Shown in pieces: positions 49,624-60,223 of a stretch of 64,000 nt of DNA; the first letter of the stretch is position 1, and each line of letters opens with the position of its first letter. The notes under the pieces are model-generated. The model was given only the letters and a program-made list of their open reading frames with translations, was not told the DNA's origin and did not search any database. Source of the stretch: an uncultured Faecalitalea sp. (GTDB lineage: Bacteria; Bacillota_I; Bacilli_A; Erysipelotrichales; Erysipelotrichaceae); contig CAMJQJ010000002.1 of assembly GCA_946408025.1 (NCBI GenBank), forward strand, positions 1 through 64,000. The letters run 5' to 3'. Both the position numbers and the translations under genes were made by a program.

Positions 49624-50043
49624 ATGTATGCAAAAGAAGCGTATGCATTAGCTGAAAAAGCACATGCAGGACAAAAAGATAAAGGTGGAAATGATTATAT
49701 TGAGCATCCTAAAGCGGTAGCTGCTATGATGGATACAGATTTAGAGAAAGCTGTGGCTTTTTTGCACGATGTTGTAGAAGATACTGAGATAAGTTTTGAT
49801 GATCTAAAAGAATATGGTTTTAGCAATCAAATCATAGAGGCTGTAAAAGCTTTAACGAGACATAAAAATGAGTCTTATGATGCGTATATTGATCGAGTGA
49901 TACAAAATCCTATTGCCAAGAAAGTTAAATTGGCTGATATGAAACATAATTCAGATATTACTCGTATCAAAAAGCCAGGCAAAAAAGATTATGAACGAAG
50001 TCAAAGGTATATCAATAAAATTCAATATTTATTAAAAAAATAA
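49624..50043 (+). CDS. Stand-alone HD domain phosphohydrolase (RelA/SpoT-hydrolase-like)
   Basis: AHAGQKDKGGNDYIEHPKAVA, AFLHDVVEDTEIS, KLADMKHN. Confidence 0.88.
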   Translation: MYAKEAYALAEKAHAGQKDKGGNDYIEHPKAVAAMMDTDLEKAVAFLHDVVEDTEISFDDLKEYGFSNQIIEAVKALTRHKNESYDAYIDRVIQNPIAKKVKLADMKHNSDITRIKKPGKKDYERSQRYINKIQYLLKK

Positions 50044-50106
50044 GCTTCTATTCAGGAGAATAAAAGCTTTGTTTTGATCAAATGTCTTAAGGGTATTTGA
50101 TCTTTT

Positions 50107-50955
50107 TTATTGATATTTTTTCTTAGTTGAGAATCCTCGTCCCCAAACTTCACTGACGCGGCTTACGATCATGAAGGCATCAGGATCTATGTTTCTAACC
50201 AATTTTTCGATTTTTGGAAGCTCACGATTCGATACAACACTTAAAACAACACTCTGTTCATTTTTTAGATATCCACCTTTAGCATTTAATAATGTTACGC
50301 CACGATCCATTTCGGCTAATATTTCTTCAGCGATTTTTTCAAATTGAGGACTTATTATCTTTACTTCTGTTTTAGTTGTACCCATCAACATGACTTTATC
50401 TAATACAATGGATGTAAGCAGGATTAAGATAATACCATAAAGTAGTCTTTCAAGTGGGTTGTATAAAGCCTGGCTTGATAAGATGATAAAATCAAAGACA
50501 TACAAGCTTACAGATACTGGGATTCTGAAAAAATGATTTAACACTAGTGGAGGAATATCCATGCCACCGGTGCTGGCACCACTTCTTAATACGATGCCTA
50601 AGGCTAGACCAATACCAAGTCCGGCAAAGATTGTATTCAATAACTCATTATTGGTGATCACAAATTCACCTAATGTTTGATTGAAAAATTCAAGAGCAAT
50701 CGGATACATTAAAGTGCTGATGATCGTTGTCATTGCGAATTTTTTTCCAAGAACGATCAATCCTAGTATCAACATGCAGACATTAAAAATTAGGATAAAA
50801 AAGGAAACGGGAATTCCTAAAAAATGGTTTGCCAATAAGGCGATACCGGTAGTTCCTGAGCTCATTAAATTTGTCGGAAGGATAAAAAGCTTCACGACCA
50901 AGGCATAAATGATGTTTCCAATCACGACAGGAATGATTGATTTTAATACTGACAT
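50107..50955 (-). CDS. YitT family (DUF2179) membrane protein
   Basis: TM region with SGTTGIALLANHFLG, RSGASTGGMDIPPLVLNHFF, C-terminal DUF2179. Confidence 0.93.
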   Translation of the reverse strand: MSVLKSIIPVVIGNIIYALVVKLFILPTNLMSSGTTGIALLANHFLGIPVSFFILIFNVCMLILGLIVLGKKFAMTTIISTLMYPIALEFFNQTLGEFVITNNELLNTIFAGLGIGLALGIVLRSGASTGGMDIPPLVLNHFFRIPVSVSLYVFDFIILSSQALYNPLERLLYGIILILLTSIVLDKVMLMGTTKTEVKIISPQFEKIAEEILAEMDRGVTLLNAKGGYLKNEQSVVLSVVSNRELPKIEKLVRNIDPDAFMIVSRVSEVWGRGFSTKKKYQ

Positions 50956-51060
50956 AATTCTTCCTCCAACTTTACAAAAAAACACGTTTGGCAGGAGAAA
51001 AGATTTTCCCTAACAAACGTGGATCAAGGCTATTGCCTAATACGAGATATATTTTAATTT
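50956..51060 (-). promoter_or_regulatory. Attenuator-like leader of YitT-family gene
   Basis: Minus strand CACGTTTG-TT-AGG-GAAAA-TC-TTTTC-T-CCT-GC-CAAACGTG + T7 ends ~20 nt before the SD; upstream TTGGAT-N17-TAAAAT. Confidence 0.55.
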
Positions 51061-51096
51061 ATTTTCTTTAAAAATCCAAGGGGAAAGGAGCATGGT

Positions 51097-51906
51097 TTAG
51101 TCTTTTTCTTCCTCTAGGATTTTCTTTACTGCATTATAGATGCCATTATCATAGGTTGTGGTTGTTGAAAAGTTGGCAAAGCTTTTAACATAATCGCTTG
51201 CGTTTCCCATGGCAACACCAATGTCGGCTTTTTCTAACATATGAATATCGTTTGTGCTGTCGCCAAAACAAATGGCATCCTTCCATGTCAAACCTTCTTT
51301 TTCTAAAATAGCTTCGATACCTTTAGCTTTGTCATTATCCGCATTAAAGATATCATAACAGAATCCATCGGTTTTTACATTGATCAAATCTTTTCTAAGT
51401 TCAGGATGATCCTCCATAAAATGTTTTAGTCTTTGATCGTCTTTTGTCAACACAACAGCATTAAACACACGGTGTCGTTTATGAAAAGCTTGATTTGGAT
51501 CATAGAACAATGAATCAAGAACATTACAATATTTACAGAAATAATACATTGGATAGAAATTGTTATAAATATATGTGGCATCTCCAAAATGGAACATCAA
51601 ACCATATTTTTCATCTGCGCATAGCTTAACGAGTTTTTCAACGTTTTCTTTTTTAATCGGATAGGCAGAAATTTCATTAAAGTCTTTATCAAGAATATAA
51701 CTTCCGTTGATAAGTACGTAGTAGTCAAAGTGTACTCTTTCTAAAATAAGTTTCATCTGATTTAAAGGTCTTCCAGTCGCAGCACATACGATATACCCTT
51801 GTTTTCGAAGCATATCGATGGCTTCTAGAGCGGAATCTTGAATAATATCATTTTCGGTTTGATAAAGGGTTCCATCCATATCAAAAAAAGCAATTTTATG
51901 TTTCAT
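51097..51906 (-). CDS. Cof-type HAD hydrolase
   Basis: FFDMDGTLYQTE, CAATGRPLNQMK, CFGDSTNDIHMLEKADIGVAMGNA. Confidence 0.95.
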   Translation of the reverse strand: MKHKIAFFDMDGTLYQTENDIIQDSALEAIDMLRKQGYIVCAATGRPLNQMKLILERVHFDYYVLINGSYILDKDFNEISAYPIKKENVEKLVKLCADEKYGLMFHFGDATYIYNNFYPMYYFCKYCNVLDSLFYDPNQAFHKRHRVFNAVVLTKDDQRLKHFMEDHPELRKDLINVKTDGFCYDIFNADNDKAKGIEAILEKEGLTWKDAICFGDSTNDIHMLEKADIGVAMGNASDYVKSFANFSTTTTYDNGIYNAVKKILEEEKD

Positions 51907-52030
51907 CTTAAAACCTCTTTTCTTATTCGATACCATTATACAAAATAAATTGAGTTTTGTGTCTTTAATGTTATATTAGAATTGAAATATAATACTATAT
52001 GAAATATAATATTATTGAAGAGGTGGTATT

Positions 52031-52348
52031 ATGGCATTTCAATTAGGAGCAGGGCTTTTAGAAGCTTGTGTATTAGGGGTATTGGCCAATGAGGATACCT
52101 ATGGCTATAAACTTACACAGGAAGTCCGTAATGTTATGACTGTTAGTGAGTCAACCTTATATCCAGTATTAAGACGCTTGATGAAGGAAGGATTTCTTGA
52201 AACGTATGATCAAGAATATATGGGAAGGAATCGTCGGTATTATCATTTGAGTGCTAAAGGAAAACTTAAACATTTGGATAATATAAAGGAATGGACACAA
52301 TTTAGCCAGAATGTTGATTCATTATTAAGGAAAGGGGAAACAAAATGA
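52031..52348 (+). CDS. PadR family transcriptional regulator
   Basis: LLEACVLGVLANEDTYGYKLTQEVR, STLYPVLRRLMKEGFLE. Confidence 0.95.
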   Translation: MAFQLGAGLLEACVLGVLANEDTYGYKLTQEVRNVMTVSESTLYPVLRRLMKEGFLETYDQEYMGRNRRYYHLSAKGKLKHLDNIKEWTQFSQNVDSLLRKGETK

Positions 52349-53319
52349 AAAAAGAAACATATTTAGAAAGACTAGAAAAACTTCTTGAGGGCATGGACCC
52401 AAAGGAGAAGGACGAGGCACTGGCTTATTGTCGAGAATATTTTGAAGAAGCTCGGGATAAAGATTTGGAACAGATCATAAAGGAGTTAGGTACTCCTGAA
52501 GAATTCGCCGAGCAATTAAAAAATGATGAATCGTTTAAACAGAAAATAACACCGCCAGAATTTAAACGTCAAATGGAAAATGAATCGAATGAAATATCGA
52601 AGAATCAAAAAAAGAAATCCAACCTGCCTATCATAATTATTGGAGCTATCGCATCGTTTATTATAATTGGATTGGTATTGCGATTTGTCCTTGGCTTTTA
52701 TTCATTTCATGTTGCGAATAAAGTGATGATTGGTAAGAATACACAAGATTTTACAAGTGAAAAAACTTCAGCTGCCGATTACACATTTCCTCAGCTTAAT
52801 AATATTGAATTAGAAACAAATTGTAAGGTGTTGATACGTAAAGGAAATTCAAACAAAATCATGTTCAATGAAATATATGATAATGAAGTAAACGTGAATA
52901 GTAAAGGCAACAGAGTGGATGTTAAAGTAGATTCAAATCATGATGCTGTGAATAAAAAAGTTATTATTGAAGTGGCAGATGGAAATATAAACATCGATAT
53001 AGAATGTGAATCAGGAGATGTGACTATAGAAGAATTGGCGGGAAATAACTTGGAAGTTAGTTGTGATAACGGAAATATTGAGGTAAAATCTGCAAACTTT
53101 AATTTAGTATCTTTAGAAAGTTCGAATGGAAATATCGACGCACAATTATCTGGTAAATTTGAAGATTATAGATATGAATTGGAAAATGAAAATGGAAATA
53201 CAAATGTCGGTAACATATCAAATACTGGGACAATAGAAACAGAAGGAAATGTAAATGGAAGTAGAAAGTTAAGCTTAGAAGCTTCTAATGGAAACATTGC
53301 TGTTAGCTTCATAAACTAA
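52345..53319 (+). CDS. DUF1700 membrane protein with DUF4097-like beta-repeat domain
   Basis: MKKETYLERLEKLLEGMDPKEKDEALAYCREYFEEA; TM; repeated NGNIxV/ESxxGxI strands. Confidence 0.88.
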   Translation: MKKETYLERLEKLLEGMDPKEKDEALAYCREYFEEARDKDLEQIIKELGTPEEFAEQLKNDESFKQKITPPEFKRQMENESNEISKNQKKKSNLPIIIIGAIASFIIIGLVLRFVLGFYSFHVANKVMIGKNTQDFTSEKTSAADYTFPQLNNIELETNCKVLIRKGNSNKIMFNEIYDNEVNVNSKGNRVDVKVDSNHDAVNKKVIIEVADGNINIDIECESGDVTIEELAGNNLEVSCDNGNIEVKSANFNLVSLESSNGNIDAQLSGKFEDYRYELENENGNTNVGNISNTGTIETEGNVNGSRKLSLEASNGNIAVSFIN

Positions 53320-53508
53320 TTGATAAGAGACATAGATTTAAATTCTATGTCTTTTTATAAAAAAATAAAAAAATGTTTGACTTTTATATGCTAAAAGTGT
53401 AATCTTAACGTGCATGCGTAAATTAGGTTCTTTTTAAGAGCCTTTATTAAACGGATGAAAAAGACACACCTGGAAGCGTGTGTTAGAAGATTTTGAAAGG
53501 AGGATCTT

Positions 53509-53922
53509 ATGCCTACAATCAACCAGTTGATTCGTAAAGGTCGTAAGGCCAGTCAAAACGTTTCAAAGTCACCAGCTTTGAACCGTGGTTACAACTCATT
53601 GCAGTCTAAACCAACAAACTTGTCAAGCCCTCAGAAACGTGGAGTTTGTACTCGTGTTGGTACAATGACACCAAAGAAACCAAACTCAGCACTTCGTAAA
53701 TATGCCCGTGTTCGTTTGAGCAATGGAATGGAAGTTACTGCTTATATTCCAGGAATCGGACACAACTTACAGGAGCATAGTGTTGTTTTGATTCGTGGTG
53801 GACGTGTTAAAGACTTGCCAGGTGTTCGTTACCATATTGTACGTGGTACACTTGACTGTGCAGGTGTAAACGACCGTAAACAATCTCGTTCTTTATATGG
53901 AACTAAAAAACCTAAGAAATAA
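53509..53922 (+). CDS. rpsL: 30S ribosomal protein S12
   Basis: [32 protein letters not shown]. Confidence 0.99.
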   Translation: MPTINQLIRKGRKASQNVSKSPALNRGYNSLQSKPTNLSSPQKRGVCTRVGTMTPKKPNSALRKYARVRLSNGMEVTAYIPGIGHNLQEHSVVLIRGGRVKDLPGVRYHIVRGTLDCAGVNDRKQSRSLYGTKKPKK

Positions 53923-53947
53923 GTCAATCGTGAAAGGAGGAAATTAA

Positions 53948-54418
53948 ATGCCTAGAAAAGGACACATTGCAAAACGTGATGTATTAGTAGACCCAATGTA
54001 TAACTCCAAGTTGGTTACTCGTTTGATCAACAAAATCATGATTGATGGTAAAAAAGGGGTTGCACAAACTATTTTGTACAACGCGTTTGAAATTGTAGAA
54101 GTAAAAACAGGTAAACAGCCAATGGAAGTTTTCGAACAAGCATTGGAAAACGTTATGCCTCAGCTTGAATTGAAAGTTAGACGTGTAGGTGGTGCTAACT
54201 ACCAGGTACCAGTTGAAGTAAGCGATGAACGTCGTTTAACTTTAGGTCTTCGCTGGATCGTTAACTATGCACGTTTACGTAATGAAAAAACGATGGAACA
54301 GCGTTTAGCTGCTGAAATCATCGATGCATCTAACGGAACAGGTGCTAGTGTTAAAAAACGTGAGGATACACATAAAATGGCAGAAGCAAATAAAGCATTT
54401 GCTCACTACCGTTGGTAA
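53948..54418 (+). CDS. rpsG: 30S ribosomal protein S7
   Basis: [31 protein letters not shown]. Confidence 0.99.
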   Translation: MPRKGHIAKRDVLVDPMYNSKLVTRLINKIMIDGKKGVAQTILYNAFEIVEVKTGKQPMEVFEQALENVMPQLELKVRRVGGANYQVPVEVSDERRLTLGLRWIVNYARLRNEKTMEQRLAAEIIDASNGTGASVKKREDTHKMAEANKAFAHYRW

Positions 54419-54436
54419 GAAAGGAGAGTCAGTTGA

Positions 54437-56536
54437 ATGGCTAGAGAATATAGTTTACAGAATACTCGTAACATCGGTATCATGGCGCACATTGATGCTG
54501 GAAAAACTACAACAACTGAACGTATCCTTTATTATTCAGGTGTAAATCACAAAATTGGTGAAACACACGATGGAGCTAGTACAATGGACTGGATGGAGCA
54601 GGAACAGGAACGTGGTATTACAATCACTTCTGCTGCTACAACTTGTCATTGGAAAAAACTAGATGGTACAGGTGAAGAATGCCGTGTTAATATCATCGAT
54701 ACACCAGGTCACGTAGACTTTACAGTCGAAGTAGAACGTTCTTTGCGTGTATTGGATGGTGCGGTTACAGTACTTGATGCTAAAGCAGGTGTTGAACCTC
54801 AGACTGAAACAGTTTGGCGTCAAGCTACAACTTATGGAGTTCCTCGTATCGTATTCGTTAACAAAATGGATGCTACGGGTGCTGACTTCATTATGTCTTG
54901 CAACACGATCATTGATCGTTTAGGTGCAAAATCATGTCCAATTCAGTTGCCAATCGGTGCTGAAAGCGATTTTGAAGCAATTATCGATATCATTGAAAGA
55001 AAAACATATCACTTTAGTGGAGACTATGGACGTAATATTACAACGACTGAAGTTCCAGAAGATATGGTTGATCAAGTAGAAGAATATCGTGCTAAATTAT
55101 TAGAATATCTTGCTGATTATGATGAAGATTTCATGATGCAGGTATTGGAAGGTGAAGAACCATCAATTGATGAAATCAAACGTGTATTACGTATTGCCGT
55201 ATGTGCAGGTGATTTCTTCCCAGTACTTTGTGGATCTGCTTATAAGAACAAAGGTGTTCAGTTAGTATTGGATGCAGTTGTTGATTACTTGCCAGCTCCA
55301 ACAGACGTACCATCAATCAAAGGTACAACATTGGATGGTGAAGAAGCTGTTCGCCATTCTAGTGATGAAGAACCATTCTCAGCTCTTGCGTTCAAAATCA
55401 TGACAGACCCATTTGTTGGTAAGCTTTCATTCTTCCGTGTGTACTCAGGTACAGCTACAGCAGGAAGTTATGTATTGAACTCTTCAAAAGGTAAGAAAGA
55501 ACGTTTCGGTCGTATCGTGCAGATGCATGCTAACAGCCGTAAAGAAATTGACCAAGTATGGGCAGGAGATATCGCTGCAGCTGTTGGTCTAAAGGTAACT
55601 ACTACAGGTGATACTTTATGTGATGAAAAGAATCCAATCATTCTTGAATCTATGGAATTCCCTGAACCAGTTATCGAATTGTCTTTGGAACCAAAAACAA
55701 AAGCTGACCAGGATAAAATGGGCTTGGCTTTGGCTAAATTGGCAGAAGAAGACCCTACTTTCAAAACATATACAAACGAAGAAACAGGACAGACAATTAT
55801 CGCTGGTGTAGGTGAACTTCACCTTGATATCATCGTTGATCGTCTTCGTCGTGAATTTAAGGTAGAAGCAAACATTGGTAAACCACAGGTTGCTTATCGT
55901 GAAACAATTCGTCAGGCTGCTGAATGTGAAGGTAAATATATCCGTCAGTCAGGTGGTCGTGGACAGTATGGTCACGTATGGATCAAATTTGAACCAAATG
56001 AAGAAGGTAAAGGATTTGAATTCGTTGATGCAATCGTTGGTGGTACAGTGCCAAGAGAATACATCAAACCTACAATGGAAGGTTTGGAAGCTGCACTTGA
56101 AAACGGTATTGTTGCTGGTTATCCAGTAATCGATATCAAAGCTACATTATTTGATGGTTCTTACCATGATGTCGATTCAAGTGAAATGGCATACAAGATC
56201 GCTGCTAGCATGGCTTTACGTGAAGCTGCTAAAAAATGTAAACCAGTTATTTTGGAACCAATTATGTTTGTAGAAGTAACTGCACCTAATGAATACTTAG
56301 GTAGCGTTATGGGTGACGTATCAAGTCGTCGTGGACAGATCACTGAACAGGAAGAACGTGGAAATGCCGTTATCGTACGTGCACACATTCCATTGTCAGA
56401 AATGTTTGGTTATGTAACTGACTTGCGTAGTTTCACTCAGGGACGTGGAACTTACTCTATGAAGTTTGATCATTATGCAGAAGTGCCTAAGAGCATTGCA
56501 GAAAAGATCATTAAAGAGAATTCAAAAGAAAACTAG
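54437..56536 (+). CDS. fusA: Elongation factor G
   Basis: [24 protein letters not shown], full-length EF-G. Confidence 0.99.
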   Translation: MAREYSLQNTRNIGIMAHIDAGKTTTTERILYYSGVNHKIGETHDGASTMDWMEQEQERGITITSAATTCHWKKLDGTGEECRVNIIDTPGHVDFTVEVERSLRVLDGAVTVLDAKAGVEPQTETVWRQATTYGVPRIVFVNKMDATGADFIMSCNTIIDRLGAKSCPIQLPIGAESDFEAIIDIIERKTYHFSGDYGRNITTTEVPEDMVDQVEEYRAKLLEYLADYDEDFMMQVLEGEEPSIDEIKRVLRIAVCAGDFFPVLCGSAYKNKGVQLVLDAVVDYLPAPTDVPSIKGTTLDGEEAVRHSSDEEPFSALAFKIMTDPFVGKLSFFRVYSGTATAGSYVLNSSKGKKERFGRIVQMHANSRKEIDQVWAGDIAAAVGLKVTTTGDTLCDEKNPIILESMEFPEPVIELSLEPKTKADQDKMGLALAKLAEEDPTFKTYTNEETGQTIIAGVGELHLDIIVDRLRREFKVEANIGKPQVAYRETIRQAAECEGKYIRQSGGRGQYGHVWIKFEPNEEGKGFEFVDAIVGGTVPREYIKPTMEGLEAALENGIVAGYPVIDIKATLFDGSYHDVDSSEMAYKIAASMALREAAKKCKPVILEPIMFVEVTAPNEYLGSVMGDVSSRRGQITEQEERGNAVIVRAHIPLSEMFGYVTDLRSFTQGRGTYSMKFDHYAEVPKSIAEKIIKENSKEN

Positions 56537-56604
56537 TTGCTTTTATAGAATTATTGAATTAAAATAATTTTGTATGTATAGCAATATTTAGGAGGAAAAT
56601 TTAA

Positions 56605-57789
56605 ATGGCTAAGGAAAAATTTGACAGAAGTAAAACTCATGTTAATATTGGTACTATCGGTCACGTTGACCACGGTAAAACAACATTAACAGCTGCTATC
56701 ACTAGCGTATTAGCTAAAAAAGGTATGGCTAAAGCAGAAGCTTACGATGAAATCGACGGTGCTCCAGAAGAAAAAGAACGTGGAATTACAATTAATACTG
56801 CACACGTTGAATACCAGACTGAAAAACGTCACTATGCACACGTAGACTGCCCAGGTCATGCTGACTACGTTAAAAACATGATCACTGGTGCTGCTCAGAT
56901 GGATGGTGCTATCCTTGTTGTTGCTGCATCTGATGGTCCTATGCCTCAGACTCGTGAGCACATCTTGCTTGCTCGTCAGGTAGGTGTACCTTACATCGTT
57001 GTATTCTTGAACAAATGTGACATGGTTGATGATGAAGAATTAGTTGACCTTGTAGAAATGGAAGTTCGTGAACTTCTTAATGAATATGGATTCAACGGAG
57101 ATGAAACTCCAATCATCCGTGGATCTGCATTAAAAGCTCTTGAAGGAGATCCTAAATACGAAGCAGCTATCGATGAATTGATGGATGCTGTAGATAGCTG
57201 GATTCCAGATCCAGAACGTGACATCGACAAACCATTCTTAATGGCTGTTGAAGACGTTATGACAATTTCTGGACGTGGTACAGTTGCTACTGGACGTGTT
57301 GAACGTGGTACTGCTCACTTAGGTGACGAAGTTGAAATCGTTGGTATTCGTGAAACTTCTAAATCAGTATTAACTGGACTTGAAATGTTCCACAAACAGT
57401 TGGATGAAGCTCAGGCTGGTGACAACATTGGTGCATTGTTACGTGGTGTTGCTCGTACAGACATTCAGCGTGGACAGGTTCTTGCTAAACCAGGAAGTGT
57501 ACACCCACACACTACTTTCAAAGCTCAGGTTTACGTATTAACTAAAGAAGAAGGTGGACGTCATACTCCATTCGTTTCTAACTACCGTCCTCAGTTCTAC
57601 TTCCGTACAACTGACGTAACTGGTGTAATCACATTGCCAGAAGGAACTGACATGGTTATGCCTGGTGATAACATTGAAATGAATGTTGAATTGATTCACC
57701 CAATCGCTATCGAAAATGGTACTAAATTCTCTATCCGTGAAGGTGGACGTACAGTTGGTGCCGGAAACGTTATCGAAATTATTGCTTAA
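56605..57789 (+). CDS. tuf: Elongation factor Tu
   Basis: [24 protein letters not shown], full-length EF-Tu. Confidence 0.99.
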   Translation: MAKEKFDRSKTHVNIGTIGHVDHGKTTLTAAITSVLAKKGMAKAEAYDEIDGAPEEKERGITINTAHVEYQTEKRHYAHVDCPGHADYVKNMITGAAQMDGAILVVAASDGPMPQTREHILLARQVGVPYIVVFLNKCDMVDDEELVDLVEMEVRELLNEYGFNGDETPIIRGSALKALEGDPKYEAAIDELMDAVDSWIPDPERDIDKPFLMAVEDVMTISGRGTVATGRVERGTAHLGDEVEIVGIRETSKSVLTGLEMFHKQLDEAQAGDNIGALLRGVARTDIQRGQVLAKPGSVHPHTTFKAQVYVLTKEEGGRHTPFVSNYRPQFYFRTTDVTGVITLPEGTDMVMPGDNIEMNVELIHPIAIENGTKFSIREGGRTVGAGNVIEIIA

Positions 57790-57807
57790 TTATCATTAAG
57801 TTAACTT

Positions 57808-57836
57808 AGACCTCTCATTTGAGAGGTCTTTTTTTA
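57808..57836 (+). terminator. Intrinsic terminator after tuf
   Basis: AGACCTCTC-attt-GAGAGGTCT followed by T7. Confidence 0.88.
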
Positions 57837-57879
57837 TATTTTTATCAAAAAGAAAAAACTATGAAAACGTTTTGATTTC

Positions 57880-57908
57880 TTGAAAATTATTTACATATTA
57901 TATATAAT
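57880..57908 (+). promoter_or_regulatory. Promoter of DUF969 operon
   Basis: TTGAAA, 17-bp spacer, TATAAT. Confidence 0.75.
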
Positions 57909-57932
57909 TCTTTGCGGAAAGGAAGTTTTGAT

Positions 57933-58610
57933 ATGGAAATATTAAAATTATTAGGAATTTTGATTGTAATCATAGGGTTTGTATTAAAAATGGACTCCAT
58001 ATTGATTATTATGGTTGCTGCAATTGTAACTGCCTTGGTTGGTGGTATGGATTTAGTAACTTTTTTGGAAACACTTGGATCGAGTTTCATTTCTAACCGA
58101 AGCATGTGTACATTTATTATTGTTTTAGTTGTTACGGGAACACTGGAAAGAAATGGTTTAAAACAAGCCGCTGCAGCTTTGATGACTAAGTTCAAAGGTG
58201 CATCTGCAGGAATGGTTGTTGGTATTTATGGTGTATTCCGTTTAGTGTTCGCTGCTTTTAATATAAGTTTTGGTGGAGCGGCTGGTTTTATTCGTCCTAT
58301 CGTCATGCCTATGGCTGAAGCAGCTGTTGAAAAAGAAGGCTATGAGATCAACGAAGATCATTTAGAACAATTAAAAGGTATGTCTGCTGGAATGGATAAT
58401 GTTGCTTGGTTCTTTGGGCAGGTTTTGTTCGTAGGTACAAGTGGGATGTTGCTTGTTCAGTCTACTTTAGCTGATCTTGGATATGAAGTTGAATTGATTG
58501 AATTAGCTTCAGTACAGATTCCAGTTGCTTTAATGGCTGTAGGTTGTGCAATTGTTTATTACTATATAAAGGATAAACGATTAATGAAACAATATAAGAA
58601 AGGAGCTTAA
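57933..58610 (+). CDS. DUF969 family membrane protein (putative permease subunit)
   Basis: Multi-TM; GTLERNGLKQAAAALMTKFKGASAGMVVGIYGVFR; followed by DUF979. Confidence 0.88.
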   Translation: MEILKLLGILIVIIGFVLKMDSILIIMVAAIVTALVGGMDLVTFLETLGSSFISNRSMCTFIIVLVVTGTLERNGLKQAAAALMTKFKGASAGMVVGIYGVFRLVFAAFNISFGGAAGFIRPIVMPMAEAAVEKEGYEINEDHLEQLKGMSAGMDNVAWFFGQVLFVGTSGMLLVQSTLADLGYEVELIELASVQIPVALMAVGCAIVYYYIKDKRLMKQYKKGA

Positions 58611-58612
58611 TT

Positions 58613-59569
58613 ATGATAAATCCTATTGAGTATTTTATGAGTGTTGACATTACGATGTCAGATAAGCTTCTTGAAGTATTATACTTTGTAATTGGTTTAG
58701 TTACTTTATATGTGGCATTTAGAAATTTACAGGATAAAGAGAATAAGAAGCGTTACGGTTCGTTTATTTTTTGGTTTTTGTTAGGATTAATGTTCGTTAT
58801 TGGACCATGGATACCTCCTTTGTATACTGGCATTTTAATGGTTTTGATGGTATTGAGTCCAATCTTCAAACAAGTAGGTGTTGGATCAGAATCTGCACCT
58901 TCTAATGAAGAAGCAGAGAAAAATTATCAAAAGATTGGTATGAAAATCTTCGTTCCAGCCCTTGCAATTGGTGTATGTGCATTGTTGTTTGCTTTGGTAA
59001 CTCCAATTTCTCCTTTGGTAGGTATGGGTGTAGGTGTATTAGTTGCCTTTATTATGTTACTAGTTTACTCTAGAGACAACACACCATCTATAATCATGCA
59101 TGATTGTCGTAGGATGATGGACATTGTTGGTCCATTAAGTATGTTGCCAACTTTATTGGCGGCTTTAGGTTCAGTTTTCACAGCTGCCGGTGTTGGTGAT
59201 GTTCTTTCAGGATTGGTAGCTAACGTCATTCCGGAAGGCAATATAGTTATCGGTATTATTGTTTATTGTATTGGAATGGCTTTATTTACTATGATCATGG
59301 GAAATGCTTTTGCTGCTATAACAGTTATGACCGTTGGTATTGGTGCTCCATTTGTTTTGGCTTATGGGGCAGATCCAGTTGTAGTTGGTTCTTTGGCTTT
59401 AACTTGTGGTTACTGTGGAACGTTATGCACACCAATGGCAGCCAACTTCAATATGGTCCCTGTCGCCGTCCTTGAGATGAAGGATAATAATGGTGTTATA
59501 AAAAATCAAGTATTGATTGCGGTAATTATGTTGACAATTCAAATTATTATGATGATTGCTTTAGCATAG
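58613..59569 (+). CDS. DUF979 family membrane protein (putative permease subunit)
   Basis: Multi-TM; MPMAEA/TLCTPMAANFNMVPVAVLEMKD-type sequence; pcp neighbour. Confidence 0.88.
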   Translation: MINPIEYFMSVDITMSDKLLEVLYFVIGLVTLYVAFRNLQDKENKKRYGSFIFWFLLGLMFVIGPWIPPLYTGILMVLMVLSPIFKQVGVGSESAPSNEEAEKNYQKIGMKIFVPALAIGVCALLFALVTPISPLVGMGVGVLVAFIMLLVYSRDNTPSIIMHDCRRMMDIVGPLSMLPTLLAALGSVFTAAGVGDVLSGLVANVIPEGNIVIGIIVYCIGMALFTMIMGNAFAAITVMTVGIGAPFVLAYGADPVVVGSLALTCGYCGTLCTPMAANFNMVPVAVLEMKDNNGVIKNQVLIAVIMLTIQIIMMIALA

Positions 59570-59579
59570 GAGGTATAAC

Positions 59580-60223
59580 ATGAAAATTTTAGTTACAGGT
59601 TTTGATCCGTTTGGAGGCGAAACGATTAATCCGGCTTTTGAGGCAATAAAACTTATCCCCGATACAATTAAAGGAGCAGAAATTATTAAACTTGAAGTTC
59701 CAACAGTCTTTAAAAGAGGGCCACAAGCTACGATTGACGCGGTTGAAGAATATCAACCAGATTATGTGCTTTGTATTGGACAAGCTGGCGGACGTTCTCA
59801 ACTTACACCAGAATATGTCGGAATTAACTATGTTCAGGCACGTATTCCAGATAATGATGGAGATCAGCCTTTGAATCAACCATTAGTAAAAGGTGCGCCC
59901 AATGCCTACTTTACACAATTACCTGTTTATGCAATGGTAGAAAAGATGAAAGAAAATGGGATTCCTGCTTCAGTAAGTTACACGGCGGGAACTTATGTTT
60001 GCAATGCAATGTTATATTGTGTGCTTCATGCGTTAAATACAAAATATCCTAATACAAAGGGAGGTTTCATGCATGTTCCTTATGCAACAAGCCAGACCGT
60101 AAATCAACCTCTGGAACCCCAGGAATGAATCTAAAAGATATTGCAAAAGGAATTGAACTAAGTATTGAGGCGATAATAGAAAACCCAAGTGATATTACTT
60201 CACAAGGAGGAGAAACACATTAA
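59580..60223 (+). pseudogene. pcp: Pyrrolidone-carboxylate peptidase with C-terminal frameshift
   Basis: MKILVTGFDPFGGETINPAFEA, GTYVCNAMLY, FMHVPYA; ORF stops at 60128 but +1 frame from 60110 continues SGTPGMNLKDIAKGIELSIEAIIENPSDITSQGGETH* to 60223. Confidence 0.88.
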
